The notes under the pieces were generated by a model. That model was given only the letters and a program-made list of their open reading frames with translations. It was not told the DNA's origin and searched no databases. 33,336 nucleotides of DNA. Source: an uncultured Duganella sp. (GTDB lineage: Bacteria > Pseudomonadota > Gammaproteobacteria > Burkholderiales > Burkholderiaceae). The first letter of the stretch is position 1. Every line of letters starts with the position of its first letter. Positions 22,798-33,285 of this stretch are shown here, in pieces. The stretch spans positions 1-33,336 of the forward strand of contig CAMLSG010000031.1 of assembly GCA_946482635.1 (NCBI GenBank), read 5' to 3'. A program made the translations under genes and the position numbers.

Positions 22798-24923
22798 AAC
22801 TGGTACTGGGCGCTGACGCCCATTACCCAATTGCGGCCGGGGGCGGCTTCGTAATAGCGCTTGTTGCTGTCGCCGACAATCACGGAACCGATATAACGGC
22901 GGTCGGCCAGGTTGTTCAGGCGCGCGAATTCGCTGATGCGCCATCCGCCGATAGACTGCTTTGCGACCACGCGCGCATTCAGGATGCTGTAGCCGGGCGC
23001 CGGCTTGTCGGCATTGGCATCTTCGGCATACACGCTGGCCACCGAGAGCGATTCCAGCGCTGCAGTGAAGTGCTCGCCGCTGGACTTCCATGCCAGTTCG
23101 GCAAACAGGCTGGCGCGCGGCACGCCAGGCAAGCGGGCACCTTCACGCACGCTGCCAAATGCCTTCTCGTAAGTCGCCTTCAGCAGGGTGGCTGCCACGC
23201 GCGTGCTGAAGCCGGCTCCCAGCTTGCGGTCCAACGATACTTCGGCGCCCTGGCGCAGGGTTTCGCTGGCGTTGCGGTAGCTGGTGCGGCCGCCGCTCGA
23301 AGCATCGACCACCAGTTCGTCGCGCGTGCGCACCTGGAACAAGGCGGCATCGATCCGGGTATCGCCGGCACGTGCCTTGATGCCTGCTTCGATGTGGGTA
23401 CTGCGCGCTGGCCGCAACTGGAAGTTGAAGCCGGAGCCGGTGCCGGAATAGAACAACTCATTCAGGGTTGGCGCCTCGAAGCCGCGTGCCGCCGTCGCAT
23501 ACAGGTTCACCGCCGGCGACAGCTTGTACAACACGCCGAGCAGGGGCGTGCTGCGGCTGTAGCGCAGCGCGCCGCTGTCATTGCCATTGCCGAGGAAATG
23601 GTCGTCCACCGATACCCGCATGCGGCTGTGGCGCAGGCCGGCGGTGAACTGCCAGCGTTCGCCCTGCCATTCCGTTTGCAGGTAAGGATCGGTGCTGGAC
23701 ACCATATCCTGCTCGTCGCGCCGCAGCTTGCCCTGCACGCCGAACGTATTGCCGATGAAATTCTCATATCCCTTGCGGTCATCACTCGATCGGCCGTACT
23801 CGACGCCCACCGTGGTCGTCAGCCTGCCGCCAGCCAGTTCGCGCATGTCCTGCCAGTTGATGTCGGTGCCGTAGAAATCGCGGTCGAAGTCGACCACGCC
23901 GCCAGAATGGCTGGCCGGCGCCTGGAAGCCTTTGGAAAACGCCTGGAACTGCGTCACGCGGCGGTTGCCGCCCCACAGGCTGGCGTGCAGCCGGCCGGAC
24001 TCGAAGCGCTGGTCCCAGCTGGCGCCACCCTGCTGGTGGTCGATGCTCTTGCGGGTGTTATAGCGCTCGGCCAGCGTGCGCTTGGGTGCTTGCGTGTCGG
24101 TGGCATCGATCTCGCCGGCGCGCGGGTCTCGTTGCCAGGTGGCCCAGGTTACGCCCAGGGGATCTTGCGTGTCGTCCTGGCGCAGGCCGTTGGCGACCAG
24201 GACCAGCTTCGCACCGGGCAGCGGCTGCATGGTCAGCTTGGCCATCGCCTGCTCACGCCGGGCGGCGCTGTGGTCGCGGTAACCGTCGGTATCGAAGCGC
24301 GACGCATCCAGCACATAGCCGATGCCGGCCGCGCTGCCTTGCGCATTCAGGTCGGTCTTGCGCAAGCCGTCGCTGCCAGCGGCAAAGCCGGTTTCCACCG
24401 TCGGCGGGCCTTCGCCGTCGCGGGTGAAGAGCTGGATTACGCCGCCGGCATGGTTGCCGTAGATGGCGGAGTAGGGCCCGCGCAGTACTTCAATGCGTTC
24501 GGCCATGTCCAGGTTGAAGGTGGCGGCCTGGCCCTGGCCGTCCGGCATGCTGGCCGGGATGCCGTCGGTGACCAGGCGCACGCCGCGAACGCCGAAAGCC
24601 GACCGGGCGCCAAACCCGCGCGAAGAAATCTGCAGGTCCTGAGCGTAATTCTGCCGGTTCTGCACCACCACGCCTGGAACGGCGGCCAGGGACTCCGAGG
24701 CATTCACGCGCAACTGCCCATCGCGGATGTGCTGCGCATCGAGCACGTTGACTGCGGCCGCCAGGTCGAAGCTGGAATGCTCGGCACGGCTGCCGCTGAT
24801 CACGACGACGTCGGCGATCGCGGCGCCTTCCGGCGCAGCTTCGGCCGGCGCAGCATGCGCCAGCATGGGGGAAAACAGGCTGGCCAGCAGGGCTGCCATG
24901 GCGTTCAAGCGGATGGGGTGCAT
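22794..24923 (-). CDS. pqqU: YncD/PqqU-like TonB-dependent receptor, probable PQQ importer
   Basis: A 709-residue TonB-dependent receptor with a signal peptide ending LAHA and a TonB box-like ADVVVISGS. It carries long phrases I recognise from E. coli YncD (PqqU), the outer-membrane PQQ importer: VVQNRQNYAQDLQ, DGIPASMPDGQGQ, DPYLQTEWQ, VDASSGGRTSYRNA, and near the end YIGSVIVGDSNKRYYEAAPG. This is stronger than general receptor similarity. The start ATG at 24923 follows GAGGAGA; a longer frame to 25139 would cross the promoter. It has its own sigma54 promoter (24980-24995), divergent from that of the beta-propeller gene. I see no PQQ biosynthesis gene in the window, so scavenging external or periplasmic PQQ for the local alcohol dehydrogenase is the likely job. 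Confidence 0.87.
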   Translation of the reverse strand: MHPIRLNAMAALLASLFSPMLAHAAPAEAAPEGAAIADVVVISGSRAEHSSFDLAAAVNVLDAQHIRDGQLRVNASESLAAVPGVVVQNRQNYAQDLQISSRGFGARSAFGVRGVRLVTDGIPASMPDGQGQAATFNLDMAERIEVLRGPYSAIYGNHAGGVIQLFTRDGEGPPTVETGFAAGSDGLRKTDLNAQGSAAGIGYVLDASRFDTDGYRDHSAARREQAMAKLTMQPLPGAKLVLVANGLRQDDTQDPLGVTWATWQRDPRAGEIDATDTQAPKRTLAERYNTRKSIDHQQGGASWDQRFESGRLHASLWGGNRRVTQFQAFSKGFQAPASHSGGVVDFDRDFYGTDINWQDMRELAGGRLTTTVGVEYGRSSDDRKGYENFIGNTFGVQGKLRRDEQDMVSSTDPYLQTEWQGERWQFTAGLRHSRMRVSVDDHFLGNGNDSGALRYSRSTPLLGVLYKLSPAVNLYATAARGFEAPTLNELFYSGTGSGFNFQLRPARSTHIEAGIKARAGDTRIDAALFQVRTRDELVVDASSGGRTSYRNASETLRQGAEVSLDRKLGAGFSTRVAATLLKATYEKAFGSVREGARLPGVPRASLFAELAWKSSGEHFTAALESLSVASVYAEDANADKPAPGYSILNARVVAKQSIGGWRISEFARLNNLADRRYIGSVIVGDSNKRYYEAAPGRNWVMGVSAQYQF

Positions 24924-24979
24924 TTCAGTCTCCTCGGATCGGTTCAGCGCGCCCGCTGCGCGGGTCTCCCGATCACATA

Positions 24980-24995
24980 AGCAATATGCCTGCCA
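24980..24995 (-). promoter_or_regulatory. Sigma54 promoter of the PqqU-like receptor gene
   Basis: The reverse strand reads TGGCAGGCATATTGCT: TGGCAGG, four bases, TTGCT, with GG and GC at the invariant positions. It lies about 56 bases before the receptor ATG and only 25 bp from the divergent -24/-12 element at 25021-25036. No copy of the 27-bp dyad is visible between the two. Confidence 0.85.
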
Positions 24996-25020
24996 AGGCG
25001 GCGGCAGGCCGCACGTTTGC

Positions 25021-25036
25021 TGGCATATCGCTTGCA
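25021..25036 (+). promoter_or_regulatory. Sigma54 promoter of the beta-propeller gene
   Basis: TGGCATATCGCTTGCA has the -24 TGGCA and -12 TTGCA elements with correct spacing. It lies 37 bases before the start codon of the PQQ-associated beta-propeller gene and back to back with the receptor promoter. This gives the two genes a shared sigma54 control region of less than 60 bp. Confidence 0.87.
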
Positions 25037-25072
25037 TAACTAACGGGCACACACCATACCAAAGGAGACACC

Positions 25073-26011
25073 ATGAAGGCAAACCTGTTCGCAGCGTTGT
25101 GTGCTGCAGGCGTCGCCAGTATTGCCATTGCCGCGCCATTCGCCTACGTGCCGAACGAGAAGTCCGGCACCATCAGCGTCATCGATACCGCCACCGATAG
25201 CGTGGTACGCCAACTCAATGCCGGAAAACGGCCGCGCGGCATCGGCAGCGACCCGGCTGGCCGCCAGCTGTTTGTCAGCGATGCCTCCAGCGGCAGCCTG
25301 TTGGCCATCGACAGCACGGCAGGCAGCAGCGTGACGCTGGCGCTGGGACGCTCGCCGGAGGGCGTCAGCGTTTCGCCGGACGGCAAGCTGGTGGCGGTTG
25401 CTGTGGAAGAGGGCAACAGCGTGGCGCTGTTCGATGCTGCCACCCACGCGCGGCTGGCGGATATCCCGGTGCAAGGCCGCAACCCGGAGCACGCAGTCTT
25501 CAGCCCGGACAGCCGCTACCTCTATGTCAGCGCCGAGGAGGCGGAGCAGGTCGACGTGGTCGACGTGGCGCAGCGCCGCCAGGCTGGCTCTGTCGCGGTT
25601 GGACTGCGCCCGCGCGGAATCGGCTTCGCACCCGATTTCAGCCGGGTATACGTGGCGTGCGAGATGGCGAATGCCGTCTACGTCATCGACGCGGCCACGC
25701 TGCGCACGCTTGCCACCATTCCCGCCGGACGCAATGCAAATGGCATCGCCGTCCATCCTGACGGGCGTAGCGCGTACGTCTCCAACGGGATGGACGGCAG
25801 CGTGATGCGCATCGATACAGCGCGCAATGAAGTGACCGCCACGATTGCAGTCGGCAAGCGTCCCTGGAATATGGCTATCACTCCGGACGGCAGCAAGCTC
25901 TATGTTGCCAATGGCCGCTCCAACAATGTCTCGGTGATCGATACCGCCAGCGTACGCAAGGTGGCCGATATCCCGGTCGGTGAGCTGCCCTGGGGCGTGG
26001 TGATCCGTTGA
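25073..26011 (+). CDS. PQQ-dependent catabolism-associated YVTN beta-propeller protein
   Basis: A 312-residue secreted beta-propeller. [22 protein letters not shown] is a signal peptide. Repeats of about 42 residues carry the YVTN pattern ([85 protein letters not shown]), enough for about seven blades. It fits the family found beside PQQ-dependent alcohol oxidation systems (TIGR03866 type), whose exact role is unknown; stabilising or loading the quinoprotein in the periplasm is a guess. AAAGGAGA precedes the ATG. Its stop lies just before the dyad that controls the aldehyde dehydrogenase operon. Confidence 0.9.
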   Translation: MKANLFAALCAAGVASIAIAAPFAYVPNEKSGTISVIDTATDSVVRQLNAGKRPRGIGSDPAGRQLFVSDASSGSLLAIDSTAGSSVTLALGRSPEGVSVSPDGKLVAVAVEEGNSVALFDAATHARLADIPVQGRNPEHAVFSPDSRYLYVSAEEAEQVDVVDVAQRRQAGSVAVGLRPRGIGFAPDFSRVYVACEMANAVYVIDAATLRTLATIPAGRNANGIAVHPDGRSAYVSNGMDGSVMRIDTARNEVTATIAVGKRPWNMAITPDGSKLYVANGRSNNVSVIDTASVRKVADIPVGELPWGVVIR

Positions 26012-26019
26012 ATTGCGCA

Positions 26020-26046
26020 ACAGTTGTTCAAGTTTGGAGCAGTTGT
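26020..26046. promoter_or_regulatory. 27-bp dyad, upstream activator site of the aldehyde dehydrogenase operon
   Basis: The site shares 21 of 27 positions with the pedF dyad at 19245-19271, including blocks ACAG, TGTTC and TGGAGCA and the terminal TGT. It begins eight bases after the beta-propeller stop codon and its centre is about 51 bp before the -24 box. The 12-bp difference in distance from the pedF case is close to one helical turn. Confidence 0.75.
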
Positions 26047-26082
26047 TGTTGCACGGCGCTTCGGCCGAGGAGCAAAACCCGC

Positions 26083-26098
26083 TGGCACGGCAATTGCG
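26083..26098 (+). promoter_or_regulatory. Sigma54 promoter of the aldehyde dehydrogenase operon
   Basis: TGGCACGGCAATTGCG: a perfect -24 box TGGCACG, four bases, then TTGCG with the invariant GC. It is 40 bases before the exaC ATG, the same layout as pedF. It should drive the aldehyde dehydrogenase, DUF779 and PQQ dehydrogenase genes up to the terminator at 29830. Confidence 0.91.
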
Positions 26099-26138
26099 AA
26101 TAAGGCAGTACCCACAACCACTCAATATAGAGGACGAC

Positions 26139-27659
<1,521 letters not shown>

Positions 27660-27681
27660 GGCCGGAAAGGCGAGGCGAAGC

Positions 27682-28074
27682 ATGGATAACGCAATTGCCA
27701 GGGTCACGGCGACCGTACCGGCGCTGGAATTCATCGACCAGTTGCACCAGGAGCACGGCCCGATCATGTTTTTCCAGTCGGGCGGTTGCTGCGATGGCAG
27801 CGCGCCGATGTGTTATCCGGCGGGCGAGTTCGACGTCAGCGAGACCGACGTCTACCTCGGCAGCCTGGGTGGCGCGCCCTTCTATATCGGGCTTGAACAG
27901 TATGGGTACTGGGAACACACCCAACTGATCGTGGACGTGGTGGCCGGCATCGGCGGCATGTTCTCGCTCGATAACGGCACCGGCAAACGCTTCCTGCTTC
28001 GTTCGCGCCTGTTCACCGACGAGGAGTGCACGGCACTCGGGCAAATAGACCATAAAAAAGGAGACAGGACGTGA
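27682..28074 (+). CDS. DUF779 family protein
   Basis: A 130-residue soluble protein of the DUF779 family, with the family landmark [21 protein letters not shown] and a cysteine pair in GGCC. There is no signal peptide or membrane segment, so it is cytoplasmic. The family is typically encoded next to ExaC/AcoD-type aldehyde dehydrogenases, as here, 22 bases downstream of one; its function is unknown and the clustered cysteines invite a metal- or thiol-related guess only. Its TGA overlaps the GTG start of the PQQ dehydrogenase, so the two are translationally coupled. Confidence 0.9.
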   Translation: MDNAIARVTATVPALEFIDQLHQEHGPIMFFQSGGCCDGSAPMCYPAGEFDVSETDVYLGSLGGAPFYIGLEQYGYWEHTQLIVDVVAGIGGMFSLDNGTGKRFLLRSRLFTDEECTALGQIDHKKGDRT

Positions 28075-29807
28075 AATACATCACCATCGGAATGCTGCTG
28101 GGGGCGGCGACGCTGGCGCAGGCTGCCAGCGTAACCACGACAATGCTGGATAACGCTGCGAAGGACACCAGCAGCGTGCTTTCCTCCGGCATGGGATCGG
28201 AAGGGCAGCGCTACTCGCTGCTGAAGCAGATCAACACGCAGAACGTCAGCCGCCTTGTGCCGGCGTGGTCGTTCTCGTTCGGCGGCGAGAAGCAGCGCGG
28301 CCAGGAATCGCAGCCGCTGATCTACAACGGCAAGATGTTCGTGACGGCGTCGTACTCGCGCATCTTCGCCATCGACCTCAAGACCGGCAACAAGCTGTGG
28401 AAGTATGAGCATCGACTGCCGGACGCCATCATGCCTTGCTGTGACGTGGTCAATCGCGGCGCGGCGCTGTATGACAACCTGGTGATCTTCGGCACGCTGG
28501 ATGCGCAGCTGGTCGCACTGGACCAGGAAACCGGCAAGGTAGTCTGGAAGGAGAAGGTGGACGACTACGCAGCAGGCTACTCGATGACTGCAGCACCGCT
28601 GATCGCCAATGGCGTGCTGTTGACCGGCGTTTCCGGCGGCGAGTTCGGCATCGTCGGCCGTGTGGAGGGCCGTGACCCGAAGACTGGCGAACTGCTGTGG
28701 ATGCGCCCGACGGTCGAGGGGCATATGGGCTACAAGTACGACAGTGAAGGCAAGGCAACGGAGACCGGCGTTACCGGCTCGGTCAACCAGTCGTGGCCGG
28801 GCGAGCTGTGGAAGACCGGCGGCGCGTCGACCTGGATGGGCGGCACCTACGACCCGAAGACCGGCCTGGCTTACTTTGGCACCGGCAATCCGGCGCCGTG
28901 GAACAGCCACCTGCGCCCCGGCGACAATCTGTATTCCTCGTCCACCGTGGCACTTGACCCGAAGACTGGCGCCATCAAATGGGCTTACCAGAATACGCCG
29001 AACGACGCCTGGGACTTCGACGGCGCCAACGAGTTCGTTACCTTCGACATGGATGGCAAGCGTTATGGCGGCAAGGCCGACCGCAACGGCTTCTTCTATG
29101 TGATCGATGCCAACGACGGCAAGCTGCAGAACGCTTTCCCCTTCGTGCGCAAGATCACCTGGGCTAGCGGAATCGACCTGAAGACCGGCCGTCCGAACTA
29201 CATCGTCGAAGGCCGTCCCGGCGACCCGACCAAGGGCGAAGAAGGCAAGAAGGGCGCGTCGGTCTTCGCGGCGCCGGCCTTCCTTGGCGCGAAGAACCAG
29301 CAGCCGATGGCTTACAGCCCGCAGACAAAGCTGTTCTACGTTCCGGCGAACGAATGGGGCATGGATATCTGGAATGAGCCGATCAGCTACAAGAAAGGCG
29401 GTGCTTACCTCGGCGCGGGCTTCACCATCAAGCCGCTGTTCGACGACTACATCGGCGCCTTGCGTGCGATCGATCCGAAAACCGGCAAGATCAAGTGGGA
29501 AGTGAAGAACAACGCTCCATTGTGGGGTGGTGCGATGGCGACTGCTGGCGGCCTGGTGTTCTACGGCACGCCGGAAGGCTACCTGAAGGCGCTTGATGCG
29601 CAGACCGGCAAGGAACTGTGGAAGTTCCAGACCGGCTCCGGCGTGGTGGCGCCGCCAATTACCTGGCAGGACGGCGGCACGCAATATGTGGCCGTGGTTT
29701 CCGGCTGGGGCGGCGCGGTGCCGCTGTGGGGCGGCGAAGTGGCGAAGAAAGTGAACCTGCTCGAACAGGGCGGATCGGTGTGGGTCTTCAAGCTGGCGCC
29801 GAAGTAA
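28071..29807 (+). CDS. PQQ-dependent alcohol dehydrogenase, lanthanide-type signature
   Basis: A 578-residue soluble periplasmic quinoprotein of the eight-bladed propeller type. GTG at 28071 is the start, preceded by AAAGGAGA and overlapping the DUF779 stop; [18 protein letters not shown] is the signal peptide. Cys123-Cys124 (MPCCDVV) is the adjacent disulfide that sits on PQQ, and Glu79 in RGQESQPL is a cofactor contact. The active-site segment [11 protein letters not shown] has the catalytic Asp315 and a second acid at Asp317. An aspartate two residues after the catalytic one marks lanthanide-dependent enzymes (XoxF, ExaF, PedH), whereas calcium enzymes have Ala, Ser or Thr there. No haem domain is fused, so electrons must go to a separate cytochrome, presumably PedF at 19352. 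Substrate range (ethanol or other short alcohols) is inferred from the neighbours. Confidence 0.93.
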   Translation: MKYITIGMLLGAATLAQAASVTTTMLDNAAKDTSSVLSSGMGSEGQRYSLLKQINTQNVSRLVPAWSFSFGGEKQRGQESQPLIYNGKMFVTASYSRIFAIDLKTGNKLWKYEHRLPDAIMPCCDVVNRGAALYDNLVIFGTLDAQLVALDQETGKVVWKEKVDDYAAGYSMTAAPLIANGVLLTGVSGGEFGIVGRVEGRDPKTGELLWMRPTVEGHMGYKYDSEGKATETGVTGSVNQSWPGELWKTGGASTWMGGTYDPKTGLAYFGTGNPAPWNSHLRPGDNLYSSSTVALDPKTGAIKWAYQNTPNDAWDFDGANEFVTFDMDGKRYGGKADRNGFFYVIDANDGKLQNAFPFVRKITWASGIDLKTGRPNYIVEGRPGDPTKGEEGKKGASVFAAPAFLGAKNQQPMAYSPQTKLFYVPANEWGMDIWNEPISYKKGGAYLGAGFTIKPLFDDYIGALRAIDPKTGKIKWEVKNNAPLWGGAMATAGGLVFYGTPEGYLKALDAQTGKELWKFQTGSGVVAPPITWQDGGTQYVAVVSGWGGAVPLWGGEVAKKVNLLEQGGSVWVFKLAPK

Positions 29808-29829
29808 ACGATCTCCATGTGTTGCATTC

Positions 29830-29854
29830 GCGGCCTGCGGGCCGCTTTTTTTTT
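29830..29854 (+). terminator. Intrinsic terminator after the PQQ dehydrogenase gene
   Basis: GCGGCC-TGCG-GGCCGC forms a 6-bp all-GC stem with a tetraloop, followed directly by nine T residues (29846-29854). It starts 22 bases after the dehydrogenase stop, closing the exaC operon and isolating the porin gene, which has its own promoter. Confidence 0.92.
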
Positions 29855-29921
29855 GAACAGCGCTGATCCGATATTGCGCAGGGTGGAGCTATTTTTTCAT
29901 GTGTCCCCTAGCGCGCCGAAC

Positions 29922-29937
29922 CGGCACGCAAATTGCC
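29922..29937 (+). promoter_or_regulatory. Sigma54 promoter of the porin gene
   Basis: CGGCACGCAAATTGCC fits -24/-12 spacing with invariant GG and GC; only the first T of TGGCAC is replaced by C. It is 44 bases before the porin ATG. A convincing copy of the 27-bp dyad was not found upstream, although TGGAGC occurs at 29884-29889. Confidence 0.8.
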
Positions 29938-29981
29938 CTGTCCCTTGTGCAGCATCCATCAATCAAACCGAGGAGACAACA

Positions 29982-31133
29982 ATGAAGAAGATCGTGCTTG
30001 CCGCCACTGCCGGCGCAATGCTGGCCCCTGCAGCCCATGCCGTGGATATCAAGGCCGGCGACTGGAACGTGAATGTTGGCGGCATCGTCAACGCGTACTA
30101 TACGTATGTTTCGTGCAGCGGTGATGCAGTGGGCGGCCTGGCGCTGGCCACTGAAGGCATCGGCTGCGGTGGAGAAGATCGCCGCACCACCATCGGCAAT
30201 GGCTTGCTGCCGAACGGACTGGTTACTTCAGCGACCACGAAGCAGTCCGGCTTCGACATCAAGGCGCATATTGGCATCTATCACGCAACGGCAACCGACA
30301 GTGCCATCGCGCAGAACAGTGAAGTCGACGTGCGCCAGGCGTACTTCAGCTTCGGCAATGCAGACCTGGGGACCTTCAAGCTGGGGCGGGACAACGGCAT
30401 CTTCGGCGCCAACGCCATCTTCGGCGACATGACGCTGATCGGCGCCGGCGCACCGGTGCAGGCTACCCAGCGCGGCCGGGTCTCATTGGGCCATATCGGT
30501 GCGGGCTATGCCTACGTTGGCTACTACGGGCAAATGGCATACAGCTCGCCCAAGCTGTCCGGGTTCAGCGTCGATGCCGGCGTGTTCAATCCGGTGGCGG
30601 ATTCACCAATCGTGTCTGCGTCACAGTATTCGACGCGTTCCAATCCGCAGGTCCAGGCCCAGCTGACTTATGCCGATGGCCCGCTGAAGGCCTGGATCGG
30701 CGCCAAGTCGCAGAAGTTCAAGGCGGTTGCAGTCGGGACCAGCGACTTCACCATGTCCGGATGGGAGGCGGGAGTTTCGTTCCAGCAGGGCGCCTTCGGA
30801 CTGCTGGCGAACTACCAGGGCGGCAAGGGCCTCGGCGTGCTGTCGGATGCGGACCAAGGGAATGTGCGCAGCAAGCACTGGCTGCTGCAGGGCACCTTCA
30901 AGGCTAGTGAAAAGCTGAAGCTTGGCCTGGGCTACGGCATCAGCAAGAACGACGACAACGCTGCGGGAACGAACGGGTTGAAGTCGAACGCCAACCTCAC
31001 GGCTGGCGCCTATTACGCGCTGACCGGCGCAATAACACTGGTGGGCGAGGTGGGGCAGACCCGCTCGAAATCCTTCACCGGTGGCGAGGCAAAGATGAAT
31101 GGGGCCGCTTTCGGCGGCATCCTGTTCTTCTAA
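29982..31133 (+). CDS. Outer-membrane porin of the alcohol oxidation cluster
   Basis: A 383-residue Gram-negative porin. MKKIVLAATAGAMLAPAAHA is a signal peptide. The mature part starts VDIKAGDWNVNVGGIVNAYYTY, alternates polar and apolar residues as in 16-stranded barrels, contains FSFGNADLGTFKLGRDNGIFGANAIFGD (the porin constriction-loop region), and ends GGILFF with the terminal Phe used for barrel insertion. AGGAGAC precedes the ATG; longer frames cross the promoter. A sigma54 promoter and its position between the dehydrogenase operon and the regulator suggest it lets the alcohol substrate into the periplasm. The stop codon is part of TAACCGGTTA, shared with the convergent regulator. Confidence 0.9.
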   Translation: MKKIVLAATAGAMLAPAAHAVDIKAGDWNVNVGGIVNAYYTYVSCSGDAVGGLALATEGIGCGGEDRRTTIGNGLLPNGLVTSATTKQSGFDIKAHIGIYHATATDSAIAQNSEVDVRQAYFSFGNADLGTFKLGRDNGIFGANAIFGDMTLIGAGAPVQATQRGRVSLGHIGAGYAYVGYYGQMAYSSPKLSGFSVDAGVFNPVADSPIVSASQYSTRSNPQVQAQLTYADGPLKAWIGAKSQKFKAVAVGTSDFTMSGWEAGVSFQQGAFGLLANYQGGKGLGVLSDADQGNVRSKHWLLQGTFKASEKLKLGLGYGISKNDDNAAGTNGLKSNANLTAGAYYALTGAITLVGEVGQTRSKSFTGGEAKMNGAAFGGILFF

Positions 31134-31137
31134 CCGG

Positions 31138-33078
31138 TTACTTGAGATGGGGCAGTTTGCGGTAGATCGTGTTGCGCGAAACGCCCAGGGCGCGCGCCGT
31201 GGCGGAGACATTGCCGCCGTGCGCTTCCAGGGTACGCACGATCAGGGCCTGCTCCATGTCTTCCAGCCGCGCGCCGGTGCAAGGCATGGTGGCCGCAGTG
31301 GCGGCTACGCTGGCGGCGGCAGGGACAGCGGCAGCAGCAACAGGAAACTCCGCCTGGGCCTCCCGCATGTCGTCGAGGAAGTCGTCCGGCATATGCTGCA
31401 GGCCGATCTCGTCCTCGTCGCCGGCCATGACCACGCCGGTGCGCAGCAGGTTGGTAAGCTGGCGGAAGTTGCCCGGCCATTTATGGCGCAGGAAGAGCTG
31501 CATGAGGTCCGGCGCCACGGTATAGCGCTTGCCGCCGCTGTCGGTCGTCAGGATCTTGTTGACCACGGTCTCGAGGTCGGTGCGTTCGCGCAGCGGCGGC
31601 AATTTCACAACCAGCCCGTTCAGGCGGTAATACAGGTCTTCGCGGAACAGGCCCTTGGCCATGCGGTCGCGCAGGTTGTGGTTGGTGGCGCAGATTACTT
31701 CCACATTTACCGGAATCGATTTGCCGCTGCCCAGCGGCGTGACCATCCGTTCCTGCAGCACGCGCAGGAGGCGGGCTTGCAACGGGAAGGGCATGTCGCC
31801 AATTTCGTCGAGGAATAGGGTGCCGCCATTCGCCTGCAGGATCTTGCCGACTGCGCCCTTCTTGCGCGCACCGGTGAATGCCCCGTCCTCATAGCCAAAC
31901 AGTTCCGATTCGATCAGGGTCTCGGGAATCGAGGCGCAGTTGACCGGCACGAATGGCCCCTGGGCGCGCGGCGAGTCGTTGTGAATGGCTTGCGCCAGCA
32001 ATTCCTTGCCGGTGCCAGTCTCGCCCATGATCATGATCGGGATGTCTTTGCCTAGCACGCGGGTGACCTTGTCGATGACCGCCTCAAGCTGCTGGTCGCC
32101 GGTGCGCAGGTAGCGCAGGCCGGACAGGCGGCGCGCGGTGTGGGCCGGATTGGTCTGCGCCGGGTGGCTTTCCTCGCGCGCCGAAATGATCGGGTGCTGG
32201 AAGTGGTTGTTGGCCAGCCGAAGCTGGGCGCGGCCGAACACCCGCACGCCGCTATGCAGGCACAGGTCCAGCAGTCCCGGCGCCGCAGTGCGGTAATGGT
32301 CGAACAGCGCCGACACCGGAAGGCCGAACAGGGAGCTGAAAGTATGGGACTGCAGCGCCGCGAACGACAGGCCAAGCTGGAACAGGCCGGCGCGGTTGGC
32401 TGCGATGAAGCGGCCGCCGGGGGTAAATGAGGCGATGCCCTCCATCAGGGTGCCTATAAATTCAGCACGGGCGTGGAAGTGCAGGGTAATGACGTCTTCG
32501 AAAGCGGCGGCAAACAGCTGGTTCTCCACCATCAGGGCCGACATCCGTACCAGGGCCATGGTGTGCTTATGGAAGGAGCGCTGGTCGCCCGAGACATCGA
32601 GTACGCCAATCACATTGCCGGCATGGTCGGTAATTGGCGCCGCGGAGCAGGTTAGGAAGTGGTTGGCTTGCAGGAAATGTTGATCGGCGTGCACCAGGGC
32701 GGGCTTGGCTTCGGCGATAGCGGTGCCGATCGCGTTGGTTCCCTTGCATTGCTCGGACCAGGTGGCGCCGGCCTGCAAGGCGACGCGGTTGGCCTTTTCC
32801 AGGAAATCCTCGTCGCCAAGGGAATGCAGGATCACACCCTTGGCATCCGTCAGGATCACCATATTGTGAGTGTTCACGATCTGCTGGTAGAGCGTTTCCA
32901 TCGCCGGCACGGCATGCGTGTGCAGCAAGCGGTTCTGCTCAATGATGTTGGACAGGGAGCAGCGGTCGATCGGCCCCAGGTCGACGTCGCTGCATGGATC
33001 GAGGCCATAAGTGCGTGAGCGCAGGTGCGCAGTCTCGATGATTGCGTTGTTCACATTTGGAACAGTTTCCTGTTGCAT
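31138..33078 (-). CDS. AcoR-like sigma54-dependent activator
   Basis: A 646-residue enhancer-binding protein. Residues about 60-190 form a GAF-like sensor domain (GTNAIGTAIAEAKPALVHADQHF, then ITDHAGNVIGVLDVSG), about 205-290 a PAS-like region, and 330-560 the AAA+ domain with Walker A GETGTGKE (352-359), GAFTGA (399-404) and LFLDEIGD (421-428). After an alanine-rich linker, a Fis-type helix-turn-helix (NVSATARALGVSRNTIYRKL) ends the protein. The ATG at 33078 has GGGGGAGA before it; a start 20 codons upstream is less likely. Its closest relatives in style are AcoR and the activators of alcohol oxidation clusters. With five sigma54 promoters in the cluster it is the obvious local activator; the signal is probably an alcohol or aldehyde. 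It converges with the porin gene. Confidence 0.92.
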   Translation of the reverse strand: MQQETVPNVNNAIIETAHLRSRTYGLDPCSDVDLGPIDRCSLSNIIEQNRLLHTHAVPAMETLYQQIVNTHNMVILTDAKGVILHSLGDEDFLEKANRVALQAGATWSEQCKGTNAIGTAIAEAKPALVHADQHFLQANHFLTCSAAPITDHAGNVIGVLDVSGDQRSFHKHTMALVRMSALMVENQLFAAAFEDVITLHFHARAEFIGTLMEGIASFTPGGRFIAANRAGLFQLGLSFAALQSHTFSSLFGLPVSALFDHYRTAAPGLLDLCLHSGVRVFGRAQLRLANNHFQHPIISAREESHPAQTNPAHTARRLSGLRYLRTGDQQLEAVIDKVTRVLGKDIPIMIMGETGTGKELLAQAIHNDSPRAQGPFVPVNCASIPETLIESELFGYEDGAFTGARKKGAVGKILQANGGTLFLDEIGDMPFPLQARLLRVLQERMVTPLGSGKSIPVNVEVICATNHNLRDRMAKGLFREDLYYRLNGLVVKLPPLRERTDLETVVNKILTTDSGGKRYTVAPDLMQLFLRHKWPGNFRQLTNLLRTGVVMAGDEDEIGLQHMPDDFLDDMREAQAEFPVAAAAVPAAASVAATAATMPCTGARLEDMEQALIVRTLEAHGGNVSATARALGVSRNTIYRKLPHLK

Positions 33079-33114
33079 GTCTCCCCCAGCAGCCTTTGCG
33101 GCTTTCTTTAATGT

Positions 33115-33138
33115 AGCACCTGTGTCAAAACTGAACAA
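33115..33138 (-). promoter_or_regulatory. Weak dyad-like site before the regulator gene
   Basis: The reverse strand has TTGTTCA (33138-33132) and ACAGGTGCT (33123-33115). The first matches a block of the exaC dyad and the second is the reverse complement of AGCACCTGT in the pedF dyad. Agreement across the full site is only moderate and the spacing is not identical. If real, the regulator may control its own gene. Confidence 0.3.
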
Positions 33139-33285
33139 AAGCAGATTGCCAGATGCGTTGCATTGTTAAGCAAGCAAACAAGATGCCAGATACCCCTTGC
33201 GCTCTGGAAGCCGGTCAGCTATAGTTCTGTCCCTCGCAACGAGACGCAGCAAACAGCGCGAAACGATGTGAGAAAAAAAGAGGGG

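Noticed and set aside
24937..24966. GC-rich inverted repeat CCCGC-TGC-GCGGG in the leader of the PqqU-like receptor gene
   Set aside because: Only five base pairs with a 3-base loop and no T run; not enough for a terminator or regulatory call.
23070..24980. A 636-codon forward frame opposite the PqqU-like receptor
   Set aside because: The reverse-strand receptor is strongly conserved and has a promoter and ribosome site; the forward frame shows no family features.
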